NCBI GenBank assembly: GCA_944389945.1
Contig: CALXOF010000015.1
Coordinates: 1 to 54,424 of the forward strand
Length of the DNA: 54,424 bases
Origin: an uncultured Kiritimatiellota bacterium
GTDB lineage: Bacteria; Verrucomicrobiota; Kiritimatiellia; RFP12; DVOR01
Reading direction: 5' to 3'
In this document: positions 26,054 to 34,479 of the stretch, piece after piece
How the letters are laid out: each line of letters opens with the position of its first letter
How positions within the stretch are numbered: position 1 is the stretch's first letter
The notes under the pieces: model-generated
What the model was told of the DNA's origin: nothing
The model's database searches: none
What the model saw: only the letters and a program-made list of their open reading frames with translations
Program-made: the position numbers and the translations under genes

Positions 26054-27304
26054 ATGAACAAGAAGACATTGCGTGACGTGGACCTCGCCGGCAAGCGCGT
26101 GGTCATGCGCGTGGATTTCAACGTGCCCATGAAGGATGGCGTCATCAAGGACGACACCCGCATTCAGGGCGCCCTGGCCTCCATCAAGTACGTGCTCGAC
26201 AACGGCGGCTCGCTGGTGCTGATGAGCCACCTGGGCCGTCCGAAGGGCAAGGGCTACGAGCCCGAGTTCTCGCTCAAGCCCGTCGCCGAGTACCTCGCCA
26301 AGTGCCTGGACAAGCCCGTGGCCTTCGCGCCCGACTGCCTCAAGGCCGCCGACCAAGCCGCCGCCCTCAAGCCCGGCGAAGTGCTGATGCTTGAGAACAC
26401 CCGTTTCTACAAGGAAGAGACCGCCAAGGTCAAGAAGACCGACGACATGACCGACGAGCAGTATAAGGCCGCCAAGGCCGAGCTCAAGGCCAAGTGCGAA
26501 GAGATGGCCAAGGTGCTCGCCTCCTATGGCGACATCTACTGCAACGACGCCTTCGGCGCCGCCCACCGCGCCCACGCCTCCACTGCCGTCATCGCCAAGT
26601 ACGCCCCCGTTGCCGTCTCCGGTTTCCTGCTGGAGAAGGAAATCCAGTATCTCGGCTCCGCGGTCGAGAACCCGGTCCGTCCCTTCGTCGCCATCCTCGG
26701 CGGCGCCAAGGTCTCTGACAAGCTGGCCGTGGTGAAGAACCTCCTCACCAAGGTCGACACGCTGATCATCGGCGGCGGCATGGCCTACACCTTCCTCAAG
26801 GCCCAGGGCAAGAAGATCGGCAACTCCCTCTGCGAGGACGATCAGCTCGGCTACGCCAACGACATGCTCGCCCTCGCCAAGGAGCGCGGCGTGAAGTTCC
26901 TTCTGCCCGTGGACAACATCGCGGCTGACAAGTTCGACCCCGAGGCCAACACCCAGGTCGTCACCGAGGTGCCCGACGGCTGGATGGGCCTGGACATCGG
27001 CCCTGAGTCCGTCAAGCTCTTCTCCGAGGCCCTCAAGGGCGCCAAGACCGTCGTCTGGAACGGCCCGATGGGTTGCTTCGAGATGCCCGCCTTCTCCAAG
27101 GGCACCTTCGGCGTCTGCGAGGCCGTCGCCCAGGTCAAGGCCAACGGCGGCATCTCCATCATCGGCGGCGGCGACTCCGTCAGCGCCGTGAAGAAGTCTG
27201 GCCTGGCCGACAAGATGAGCCACATCTCCACCGGCGGCGGCGCCTCCCTCGAGTACCTCGAAGGCAAGGTCCTGCCCGGCGTCGCGGCGCTCACCGATAA
27301 GTAA
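26054..27304 (+). CDS. pgk: Phosphoglycerate kinase
   Basis: A 416-residue glycolytic enzyme transferring phosphate between 1,3-bisphosphoglycerate and ADP. It has the signature RVDFNVPMK, the SHLGRPKG substrate loop, the GGAKVSDKL hinge region, and the nucleotide-binding [11 protein letters not shown] and [14 protein letters not shown]. An insert rich in Lys and Asp ([16 protein letters not shown]) makes it slightly longer than the 390-400 norm; similar inserts are seen in some anaerobes. Single-gene unit with a clear promoter and terminator. Confidence 0.97.
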   Translation: MNKKTLRDVDLAGKRVVMRVDFNVPMKDGVIKDDTRIQGALASIKYVLDNGGSLVLMSHLGRPKGKGYEPEFSLKPVAEYLAKCLDKPVAFAPDCLKAADQAAALKPGEVLMLENTRFYKEETAKVKKTDDMTDEQYKAAKAELKAKCEEMAKVLASYGDIYCNDAFGAAHRAHASTAVIAKYAPVAVSGFLLEKEIQYLGSAVENPVRPFVAILGGAKVSDKLAVVKNLLTKVDTLIIGGGMAYTFLKAQGKKIGNSLCEDDQLGYANDMLALAKERGVKFLLPVDNIAADKFDPEANTQVVTEVPDGWMGLDIGPESVKLFSEALKGAKTVVWNGPMGCFEMPAFSKGTFGVCEAVAQVKANGGISIIGGGDSVSAVKKSGLADKMSHISTGGGASLEYLEGKVLPGVAALTDK

Positions 27305-27327
27305 GGCGCACCCTGCGACCAATCAAA

Positions 27328-27354
27328 GGCGACCCCGCGCGGGGCCGCCTTTTT
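27328..27354 (+). terminator. Terminator of pgk
   Basis: GGCGACCCCGC (27328-27338) pairs with GCGGGGCCGCC (27339-27349), followed by TTTTT. Confidence 0.9.
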
Positions 27355-27380
27355 ATTTGCCAAGGCTGGGGCTTTTTGGG

Positions 27381-27386
27381 TATGAT
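27381..27386 (+). promoter_or_regulatory. -10 box of the GH105 gene
   Basis: TATGAT with a leader of about 25 nt carrying AAAGGA before the ATG at 27417. Confidence 0.45.
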
Positions 27387-27416
27387 GAGGGTGGTTTGAC
27401 GCTGAAAGGACACCCC

Positions 27417-28553
27417 ATGAAACAACTCTTGGCGATGGTTGCCCTCTTCGCCGCGGCGGTTGCCCTGGCCGAACTCCCCACCCAGGCGGACATTCGCAGC
27501 GACCTGCGCCGCGTGGCGGAATGGCAGGTGGTGCACCAGCCCCAATCCGGCCTTGGCCCAACCGCTTGGACCAACGGCGCCCTCTATCAAGGTATGCTCG
27601 ACTGGGGTGAGCTGGCCGAGCGCACGGAGAAAGACATTTCCTTCATCCGCTGGGTCGACGGCATCGGCGCGGGATGCCGCTGGCAGCCCGCCACCCGCCG
27701 CGGCAACAACTCCCACGCCGATGACTTGACCGTCTGCCAGGCCTGGCTCCGCCTCTATGAACGCTTCGGTATGCCCGGACGCCTCAACCCCACCAAGAAG
27801 CGCATCGATTCCATCCTCGCCAAACCCTCCAAGGTCTCGCTGGACCTCCACAAATGGTCTGCCCTCGAGCGCTGGAGCTGGTGCGACGCGCTTTACATGG
27901 CCCCGCAGGTCTTCGCCCAGCTCGCCGCCCTCACCGGCGACAAACGCTACATGGAGTTCATGGACGCGGAGTTCCGCGCCACCGTCGACTACCTCTACGA
28001 CAAGGAGGCGCGCCTCTTCTACCGTGACAGCCGCTACTTCCCAGACGCCCCCGAGAACGGCTTTGCCCACCGCGAGGCCAACGGCGAGAAGGTCTTCTGG
28101 GGCCGCGGCAACGGGTGGTGCCTCGCCGGCCTGGCCAACCTCCTGCGCATCCTCCCCGCGGACGCGCCCAACCGCCCCTACTATGAAGCCCTCTTCAAGG
28201 AACTGGCCGCCCGCCTCATCGAGTTACAGTGCCCCGATGGCTACTGGCACGCCAGCCTGTTGGACCCCGAGAGCTACCCCTCACCCGAGACCAGCGGCAC
28301 CGGCTTCATCGTCTACGGCCTGGCCTGGGGCGTGAACGCCGGCCTGCTTGACCGCGCCGCCACCCTGCCCGCCATCGAGAAGGGCTGGGCCGCACTCGTC
28401 GCCGCCATCCAGCCCCACGGCAAACTCGGCTGGGTCCAGCCCATCGGCCAAGACCCCAAGCACGTGAGCAAGGATATGACCGAAGTCTACGGCGTCGGCG
28501 CCTTCCTCCAGGCCGGCACGCAGGTCCACGCCCTCGCCCCCGCCGCCCAATAA
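27417..28553 (+). CDS. Exported glycoside hydrolase family 88/105 (unsaturated rhamnogalacturonyl hydrolase-like)
   Basis: A 378-residue (alpha/alpha)6-barrel hydrolase with a signal peptide (MKQLLAMVALFAAAVALA). YteR/GH105 features are WVDGIGAG, WSWCDALYMAPQVFAQL with the likely catalytic Asp, VFWGRGNGWCLAGLA, and the late SGTGFIVYGLAWGVN. Enzymes of this family remove the unsaturated sugar left at the end of pectin fragments by lyases, using hydration of the double bond. No lyase or transporter gene is nearby, so it works on products made elsewhere. Own promoter and terminator. Confidence 0.88.
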   Translation: MKQLLAMVALFAAAVALAELPTQADIRSDLRRVAEWQVVHQPQSGLGPTAWTNGALYQGMLDWGELAERTEKDISFIRWVDGIGAGCRWQPATRRGNNSHADDLTVCQAWLRLYERFGMPGRLNPTKKRIDSILAKPSKVSLDLHKWSALERWSWCDALYMAPQVFAQLAALTGDKRYMEFMDAEFRATVDYLYDKEARLFYRDSRYFPDAPENGFAHREANGEKVFWGRGNGWCLAGLANLLRILPADAPNRPYYEALFKELAARLIELQCPDGYWHASLLDPESYPSPETSGTGFIVYGLAWGVNAGLLDRAATLPAIEKGWAALVAAIQPHGKLGWVQPIGQDPKHVSKDMTEVYGVGAFLQAGTQVHALAPAAQ

Positions 28554-28621
28554 AAGCCCTATCGCGTCTACCGCGAAGGCTTAGGCCGCCAAGTTCGTTG
28601 GCTCGCTTTGTGAATCCCCTC

Positions 28622-28657
28622 GGGCACCGTGCCGTAAGCACGGTGCCCTACCTTTTT
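28622..28657 (+). terminator. Terminator of the GH105 gene
   Basis: GGGCACCGTG (28622-28631), loop CCGTAAG, CACGGTGCCC (28639-28648), then TACCTTTTT. Perfect 10-bp stem. Confidence 0.85.
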
Positions 28658-28669
28658 ACACCCCTCCGT

Positions 28670-28797
28670 AAAGGGCCTCCGCGAGACCCTATAGTGGTCC
28701 GAGGTCAACCACTATAGTGGTCGGAGGTGAGACCCTATAGTGGTCGGGGTCGAAACCCTTAAGGGTCCGCGAAGAGCCCTTTTGGGCTCCCTCTGGG
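28670..28797 (+). repeat. 23-bp-phased palindromic element, copy 3
   Basis: Palindrome centres are at 28691.5, 28714.5 (ACCACTATAGTGGT, 28708-28721), 28737.5 and 28760.5 (ACCCTTAAGGGT, 28755-28766), exactly 23 bp apart. The left end folds as GGGcCTC-CGC-GAGaCCC; the right end as GAGCCC-TTTT-GGGCTC (28774-28789). It lies between the GH105 terminator and the promoter of the restriction-modification operon. Confidence 0.85.
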
Positions 28798-28877
28798 AGG
28801 ATGCACTCATGGTGAGAGAACGCCTTTGTCGGTTGGTCAGAAAAGGGGGACTTTCTGAAGGGGTGGGGGGATTGTGC

Positions 28878-28883
28878 TATACT
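28878..28883 (+). promoter_or_regulatory. -10 box of the restriction-modification operon
   Basis: Extended -10 TGCTATACT ending 9 nt before the ATG at 28893. The transcript would have 2-3 nt of leader at most, and no ribosome site is present. Confidence 0.6.
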
Positions 28884-28892
28884 AACCTCAAA

Positions 28893-30890
28893 ATGGGACA
28901 AGGTACAAGACGGATTGTGGCTACAGATTGTGATGAACCTTTGGAATTGACGTTGCGGCGGTGGGGCGACCCGCTGCTGAAGGTGTTGCTTGCCGATCGT
29001 ACGCTGTCGCGGCCAATCCGGTGGGCCACGGACGGCATCTCCGCGCTAGGTAGGGGCTTTGGCCGGTGGGACGTGATGACGCCGGCGCGCGTGCGCAAAG
29101 CCGTCGCGCAGGGTCTGCTCCGCCCCCGTGCTGCGAAGTCCCTCGAGGAGCGTCTGGCCCGCGTCCGCGCCCACGGCGAGGTCTTCACCCCGGCCTGGAT
29201 TTGCCGTCGGATGACTGATGTGGCCGATGAACCTTGGTTTTGCGAGCATGCGGAGTCCTTTCAGGACACGATGGTGTTCCCGGATTTTCCCCTTCCTGCC
29301 GACTTGCCGCCCTTGGAATTGAACCTTCGCAAGGGATGCCGTTGGCAGGATTACGTGAGTCTTCGGCGATTGGAGGTGACCTGCGGCGAGGCGCCCTATC
29401 TTACGGCGCGCTACGATGCGGCGACGGGCGAGCCCATCCCCTGGCCGTTGCGACACGGCGTGCTAGACCGCAAGCTGCGCCTGTTGCCCCTTTGCCTCAA
29501 CCGCCATGCTTGGCGCCTGTGGGCGGAGCGGGCCTTTGCCGCGACCTATGGCTATGAATACCAGGGTGACAACCTCTTCCTGGCGCGGTGCAACCTGCTC
29601 CTTGCCTTCGAGGAGGCGCACCGTCGCCGCTGGGGTGACGCTCCCGCCCCCGAAGCCCTTGCCGACATCGCCGAGACCCTCTCGTGGAACCTTTGGCAGA
29701 TGGACGGCCTCACCGATCTGCCCCCCGGCGTGGTCGCAACCCCGACGCAAGGCGAGCTCTTTGGCCCGACTTCCGAGGGACTTTCGGTAAACGCCTGCAA
29801 TCTCCGCGTGGAGGGGCAGACCTGCAAGCTGAACACTGTGAAAGGAGACAAGACCATGAAGTTCGACTTCATCATCGGCAACCCGCCCTATCAGGATGAG
29901 ACTAAGGGCGACAATGAAACGTATGCCCCCCCCACCTATCACCGATTTTTGGATAGCGCTTATACACTCTCCGATCGCGTGGAGATGATTCATCCCGCGC
30001 GTTTCCTCTTCAACGCCGGCAGCACTCCCAAGGCTTGGAACGAAAAGATGCTCGCAGACCCCCACCTCAAGGTGGAGTTCTACGAGCCTGATGCCTCTAA
30101 AGTTTTTCCCGGCACCGACATCAAGGGCGGCGTAGCCATCACCTATCGCGACGCCTCGCATGACTTCGGCGCAATTGTTACCTTTACGCCCTTCGAGGAG
30201 TTGAACACCATCAAGCAAAAGGTTTGTGAGCGGGCGGATTTCCGTTCGTTTTCTGAGATTGTTCTTACCGCTTACGCTTATCATTTCACGGAAGTGCTCT
30301 ATCAAGAGCATCCTGAGTTGCGCGGACGTCTCAGTAAGGGGCATGACTATGACCTGAAGTCTAACGTGCTTGATCGTTTGCCGGAAATCTTTTTGGCACA
30401 GAAGCCTGAGGATGGAAAGGAGTATATCCAAATCTACGGACTGAGTGGGAAGACACGAGTCTTCCGTTGGATACGAAAGAAATATGTGAATGAACCCGGT
30501 AATCTTCACAATTGGAAACTCTTTCTTCCAAAGGCGATAGGGGCAGGAACATTTGGTGAGGCGTTTATTTCGCCAGAACAGGGGAGGCCAGATGTTGGAG
30601 TGACGGAAACGTTTGTTAGTATAGGATATTTCGATACGCCAGCGGAGGCGGAAGCTTGCCTGAAGTATGTGAAGTCCAAGTTCGCTCGCGCGATGTTGGG
30701 TATTTTGAGAATCACTCAAGATAACACCCCAGAGAAGTGGGCCTATGTTCCACTTCAAGACTTTACGGCGGGGTCTGACATTGACTGGGGGCAGACGGTC
30801 GCGGAGATTGACCAGCAGCTGTATAAGAAGTATGGGTTGTCGGAGAACGAGGTTGCGTTCATCGAGAGCAAGGTGGAGGAGATGGCGTGA
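28893..30890 (+). CDS. Restriction-modification methyltransferase subunit (Eco57I-type, NPPY)
   Basis: A 665-residue adenine-N6 DNA methyltransferase-type protein. HGEVFTPAWICRRM near residue 98 matches the region X motif at the front of such enzymes. Then comes WQDYVSLRRLEVTCGEAPYLTARYD and AERAFAATYGYEYQGDNLFLARCNLL, and NPPY at 330-333 inside FIIGNPPYQDE. No ordinary DPxxGSG cofactor loop is visible. The part after about residue 430 is probably target recognition and is richer in A+T. An in-frame ATG at 29856 (residue 322) sits behind AAAGGAG and could give a 344-residue short form. It overlaps the helicase gene by one base. I would start it at 28893 because the promoter lies just before. 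Confidence 0.82.
   Translation: MGQGTRRIVATDCDEPLELTLRRWGDPLLKVLLADRTLSRPIRWATDGISALGRGFGRWDVMTPARVRKAVAQGLLRPRAAKSLEERLARVRAHGEVFTPAWICRRMTDVADEPWFCEHAESFQDTMVFPDFPLPADLPPLELNLRKGCRWQDYVSLRRLEVTCGEAPYLTARYDAATGEPIPWPLRHGVLDRKLRLLPLCLNRHAWRLWAERAFAATYGYEYQGDNLFLARCNLLLAFEEAHRRRWGDAPAPEALADIAETLSWNLWQMDGLTDLPPGVVATPTQGELFGPTSEGLSVNACNLRVEGQTCKLNTVKGDKTMKFDFIIGNPPYQDETKGDNETYAPPTYHRFLDSAYTLSDRVEMIHPARFLFNAGSTPKAWNEKMLADPHLKVEFYEPDASKVFPGTDIKGGVAITYRDASHDFGAIVTFTPFEELNTIKQKVCERADFRSFSEIVLTAYAYHFTEVLYQEHPELRGRLSKGHDYDLKSNVLDRLPEIFLAQKPEDGKEYIQIYGLSGKTRVFRWIRKKYVNEPGNLHNWKLFLPKAIGAGTFGEAFISPEQGRPDVGVTETFVSIGYFDTPAEAEACLKYVKSKFARAMLGILRITQDNTPEKWAYVPLQDFTAGSDIDWGQTVAEIDQQLYKKYGLSENEVAFIESKVEEMA
29841..29858 (+). 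promoter_or_regulatory. Internal ribosome site and start inside the methyltransferase gene
   Basis: AAAGGAG at 29841-29847, eight bases of spacing, ATG at 29856 in frame, directly before KFDFIIGNPPY. It is a better initiation site than the one at the annotated start and would make a product holding only the NPPY and recognition parts. Confidence 0.5.
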
Positions 30891-33800
30891 TGAAAGAGGA
30901 GAAGCAAGTGTTTGAGCGGCCGGAGCTGAAGAGCTACACGGCGATTGACCCGAAGATCTATGCCTATCAGACGCCCGGGGTGGTGAAGCATGAGGGGTGG
31001 ACGAAGATCGGCGAGGCGCGGCGGCAGTCGGTGGAGGCGCGCATCAAGCAACAGACCCAGACGGTGGGCGTGGATTGGGAGTTGCGTTGGGAGCGTCCGG
31101 CGCGGTATGCGGATGGGGCGGACTTCCGGGACAAGGATTTCCATGCCTATCTGGAGCGTCAGGGCGTGGAGCGGGAGTGGGACGAGGAGACGCGCCGGAA
31201 GCGGGAGTGGTTCAGGATTGGCGGGGCGGAGTCGCTGGAGCGGTTTGAGGACTTTGTGCGGCGGGGGGCGCCGCCGAAGGGGAAGGAGATGGCCTCCTAT
31301 TTCCTGCGGAACGAGCAGGCCGAGGCGGTACTTCTGGCTCGGGAGTGGTTCGAGGGCGGGGGTGAGGCCTTCCTGTGGAACGCGAAGCCGCGCTTCGGAA
31401 AGACGTTGGCGGCGTATGACCTGGTGCGGCAGATGCACTGCAAGAAGGTGATGGTGGTGACGAACCGGCCGGCGGTGTCGTCTGGCTGGGTAGAGGACTT
31501 TTTTAAGTTCATTGCGTGGCAGGAACCGTCGTTGCTTTTTTTGTCGGAGAATGAGGAGGCGAAGAAGGGGCGGCCCGGGGTACTCTCCCGGAAGGCCTAT
31601 CTGGCGAAGTTGGATGCGCAGGATCCGAAAGAGGAGCCGTATGGCTTTGTGGTCTTTGAGTCGATGCAGGGACTAAAGGGGTCGCGTTATTTCGGGGGGA
31701 AGTTCGAGAAGCTCAAGTGGCTGACGGAGATTGACTTCGACCTGCTGATCATCGACGAGGCCCACGAGGGGGTGGAGACGGAGCGGGCAGACTTCGCCAT
31801 CGAGCAGCTCAGCCACCGCCATCGGCTGCACCTCTCGGGGACGCCCTTCAAGCAACTGGCGAGCGGGGCCTTCACGCCGGAGAACACCTTCACGTGGAGT
31901 TACGTGGACGAGCAGGAGATGAAGGAGGCCTGGGCGGGGGAGGAGAATAACCCTTACGAGGACAAGCCGACATTGCGGATGTTCACCTACCAACTGTCAC
32001 CAATGGTGGAGACGGAGGTGCGGCGCGGGTTCGACACGGACCACAAGTATGCCTTCGACCTGATGGAGTTCTTCGCCACGGATAAGAACGGGGGCTTCGT
32101 GCACAAGGAGGAGGTGCGTAACTTCCTGCGGACGTTGACGACGAACGAGAAGTATCCCTTTGGGACGCCGGCGCTGCGGGAACAATTGCGGCACACCATC
32201 TGGGTGTTGAACCGGGTGGCAAGCGTGAAGGCGCTGAAGAAGCTGATGGAGGAAGAGGGAAGCGTCTTCAAGGATTATGAGATTATCCTCGCGGCGGGCG
32301 ACGGAAAGAGCCTGGACGACGAGAATGAGGTCATTCCCATGCGGGCGTTGGACCGGGTGAAGAAAGCCATCAAAGACGACACGAAACCGACCATCACGCT
32401 CTCGGTGGGGCAGCTGACGGTGGGGGTGACGGTGCCGGAGTGGACGGGCATCCTGATGCTAAACGAGTGCAAGAGCCCGGCGGCCTACTTCCAGGCGACC
32501 TTCCGCGTGCAGAACCCGGATACAAAGTTGCGCGACGGGAGGCTGTATATGAAGGAAGAGGCCTATGTCTTCGACTTCAACCCGACGCGGACGCTGACGC
32601 TCTTCGAACAGCTGGCGAGCGAGACGGTGCCGGTGGAGGCAACGGCGGGGGAGACGCCCGAGCAGCGGCGCGAGCGGAAGATTCGCAAGCTACTGAACTT
32701 TTTTCCCGTCATCGGCGAGGATGAGCAGGGGCGGATGGTGCCGCTGGACGTGGGGCAGGTGCTCTCCATCCCGCGCCGCCTGAAGTGCCAGGAGGTGGTG
32801 CGCCGGGGCTTCATGTCGAACTTCCTTTTCCACAATGTGGCGAATCTCTTCCAGAACCCCGGGGCCTACGAGGACATCCTTAACCGGATGCCGGAGGCGG
32901 ATGATTTCCATGGGACGAAGAAGAACCCGGAGGAGGTCATGCTAGGTGGCGTCCAGGTGGACGGGAATGGCAACGTGCAGGTGCCCGAGAACACGGTGAT
33001 CGGGACGGCGACGGACCTCTTCGGGGATAAAGTGTATGGCGTCGAGGGGGCGGGAGATGGGAAGGGACCTCAACCCCTGCCGCCGCCACCGCCGCCGCCC
33101 GGGGTGAGCGAGCCGACAGGCCTCACGGAATCGACCAAGGCCTATGTGAAGGAAGTGATGGGGCAGGTCAGGGAAAGTATTGTCGGCCCCGTTGCCGACA
33201 AGCTGGGGCTGAAACCCGCTGACAGGAAGGCGGTCGAACGGCAGGTGGAGCGCGGGATGAAACAGGCCGTCGCCGCCGCCGACCGGGCCTATCGTGCACA
33301 GAAGAAAGAGGCGGAGCGCGCGTTCGAACAGGCGAAGGCAGATGCTCCCGACGAGGCCGCGTTGGCCGCTCTCGAGGTCGATCACCAGGCTACGCTCGCG
33401 GAACTGGACAAGCAACGCCAAGAGGCGGTGGAGACGGCTGCGGCAGCCTATGAGCAGGGCCTCTATCTGGAGGTGCCGCGGATGGCGCTCACGGCGCAAG
33501 CTGAGGCAGAGAAACAGAGCGTGGAGAAGCAGGTACGTGACCGTCTGCGCGGATTTTCCCGCACCATCCCGAGTTTCCTCATGGCCTATGGAGACGACAA
33601 GTTGGAGTTGGCGAACTTCGACCAATACGTGGAGCCGGAGGTCTTCAAGGAGGTCACGGGCATCACGCTGGAGGAGTTCCGGCTGTTGCGCGACGGTGGC
33701 ACATTGAATGGGCAGGAGGTGGAGGGACACCTCTTCGAGGAGACGGTCTTCAACGACTCGGTAAAGGCGTTCCTGGAGAAGAAGCGGAAGTTGGCGAACT

Positions 33801-34249
33801 ACCTCTCGGAGGAGGCGGAGGAGGATATCTTCGATTACATCCCGCCGCAGAAGACGAACCAGATTTTCACGCCGCGCGAGGTGGTCGTACGGATGGTGGA
33901 CACGTTGGAGCGGGAGAACCCCGGGTGCTTCGACAACCCCGACTACACCTTTGCCGACCTCTACGTGAAGTCGGGGCTCTACCTCGCGGAAATCGCCAAG
34001 CGGCTCTTCCGCAGCGCGGCCATGAAGGTGCGTTTCCCGGAGGATAGTGCACGGCTGGAGCACATCTTTACGCGTCAACTCTACGCCATGGCCCCCACGG
34101 CCATTATCCACCGTATCGTCTTGGCCTATCTGCTGGATTTCGACCCCGATCTGCGTAAGCGTGCGGCACCCCACTTCGCCTTGGCCGATGCCGCCGCGGC
34201 CGCCCAAGCCGACCGCCTTCCCGCCTTGGTGCAGGAAGTCTTCGGCTGA
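30890..34249 (+). CDS. GIY-YIG-like nuclease/SF2 helicase restriction subunit with C-terminal methyltransferase-like segment
   Basis: A 1119-residue protein. Residues 20-110 look like a T5orf172/GIY-YIG nuclease: IYAYQTPGV, then WTKIGEARRQSVEARIKQQ with candidate Arg51, and EWF near the end. Residues about 140-620 are a superfamily 2 helicase: PRFGKT (Lys171), DEAH at 289-292, HLSGTPF and QATFRVQNPD. A proline run near 731 leads to a long coiled coil (about 740-900). The last 130 residues hold FTPREVVVRMVD and FADLYVKSGLYLAEIAKRLF (about 1023-1037), resembling region X and the cofactor loop of a methyltransferase. Starts at ATG overlapping the upstream stop (TGATG) behind GGAGGAG. Confidence 0.82.
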   Translation: MKEEKQVFERPELKSYTAIDPKIYAYQTPGVVKHEGWTKIGEARRQSVEARIKQQTQTVGVDWELRWERPARYADGADFRDKDFHAYLERQGVEREWDEETRRKREWFRIGGAESLERFEDFVRRGAPPKGKEMASYFLRNEQAEAVLLAREWFEGGGEAFLWNAKPRFGKTLAAYDLVRQMHCKKVMVVTNRPAVSSGWVEDFFKFIAWQEPSLLFLSENEEAKKGRPGVLSRKAYLAKLDAQDPKEEPYGFVVFESMQGLKGSRYFGGKFEKLKWLTEIDFDLLIIDEAHEGVETERADFAIEQLSHRHRLHLSGTPFKQLASGAFTPENTFTWSYVDEQEMKEAWAGEENNPYEDKPTLRMFTYQLSPMVETEVRRGFDTDHKYAFDLMEFFATDKNGGFVHKEEVRNFLRTLTTNEKYPFGTPALREQLRHTIWVLNRVASVKALKKLMEEEGSVFKDYEIILAAGDGKSLDDENEVIPMRALDRVKKAIKDDTKPTITLSVGQLTVGVTVPEWTGILMLNECKSPAAYFQATFRVQNPDTKLRDGRLYMKEEAYVFDFNPTRTLTLFEQLASETVPVEATAGETPEQRRERKIRKLLNFFPVIGEDEQGRMVPLDVGQVLSIPRRLKCQEVVRRGFMSNFLFHNVANLFQNPGAYEDILNRMPEADDFHGTKKNPEEVMLGGVQVDGNGNVQVPENTVIGTATDLFGDKVYGVEGAGDGKGPQPLPPPPPPPGVSEPTGLTESTKAYVKEVMGQVRESIVGPVADKLGLKPADRKAVERQVERGMKQAVAAADRAYRAQKKEAERAFEQAKADAPDEAALAALEVDHQATLAELDKQRQEAVETAAAAYEQGLYLEVPRMALTAQAEAEKQSVEKQVRDRLRGFSRTIPSFLMAYGDDKLELANFDQYVEPEVFKEVTGITLEEFRLLRDGGTLNGQEVEGHLFEETVFNDSVKAFLEKKRKLANYLSEEAEEDIFDYIPPQKTNQIFTPREVVVRMVDTLERENPGCFDNPDYTFADLYVKSGLYLAEIAKRLFRSAAMKVRFPEDSARLEHIFTRQLYAMAPTAIIHRIVLAYLLDFDPDLRKRAAPHFALADAAAAAQADRLPALVQEVFG

Positions 34250-34362
34250 GGGGCAGATCGCGTCGCACTTTCCAAATGACAGGTCTGAGAGATGGCGTAT
34301 CTTGCGCTGGCGGATGGGGTTGGTTTTGATTTAGGGAAGGCAAATGGCAGGTCTTTGGCAAG

Positions 34363-34400
34363 GGTGCGTGGTGTGTTCATGGTGCAACCACGCACCTTTT
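34363..34400 (+). terminator. Terminator of the restriction-modification operon
   Basis: GGTGCGTGGT (34363-34372) pairs with ACCACGCACC (34387-34396), then TTTT. It lies 115 bases after the helicase stop; the rest of the gap to 34480 shows no gene. Confidence 0.7.
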
Positions 34401-34479
34401 GATCTTTGACAACTGAATGTATGATTTGTATCGGGCGCTTGTACGTGCGTGCTAGCCTTATTTATATAAAGGACATCAG

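Noticed and set aside
28670..28797. The phased palindromes as a CRISPR array
   Set aside because: The 23-bp units are contiguous, with no unique spacers and differing cores, and no cas genes are present.
34126..34395. Minus-strand open frame of 89 codons overlapping the helicase end
   Set aside because: Antisense to the conserved C-terminal segment of the helicase; its start lies within the terminator.
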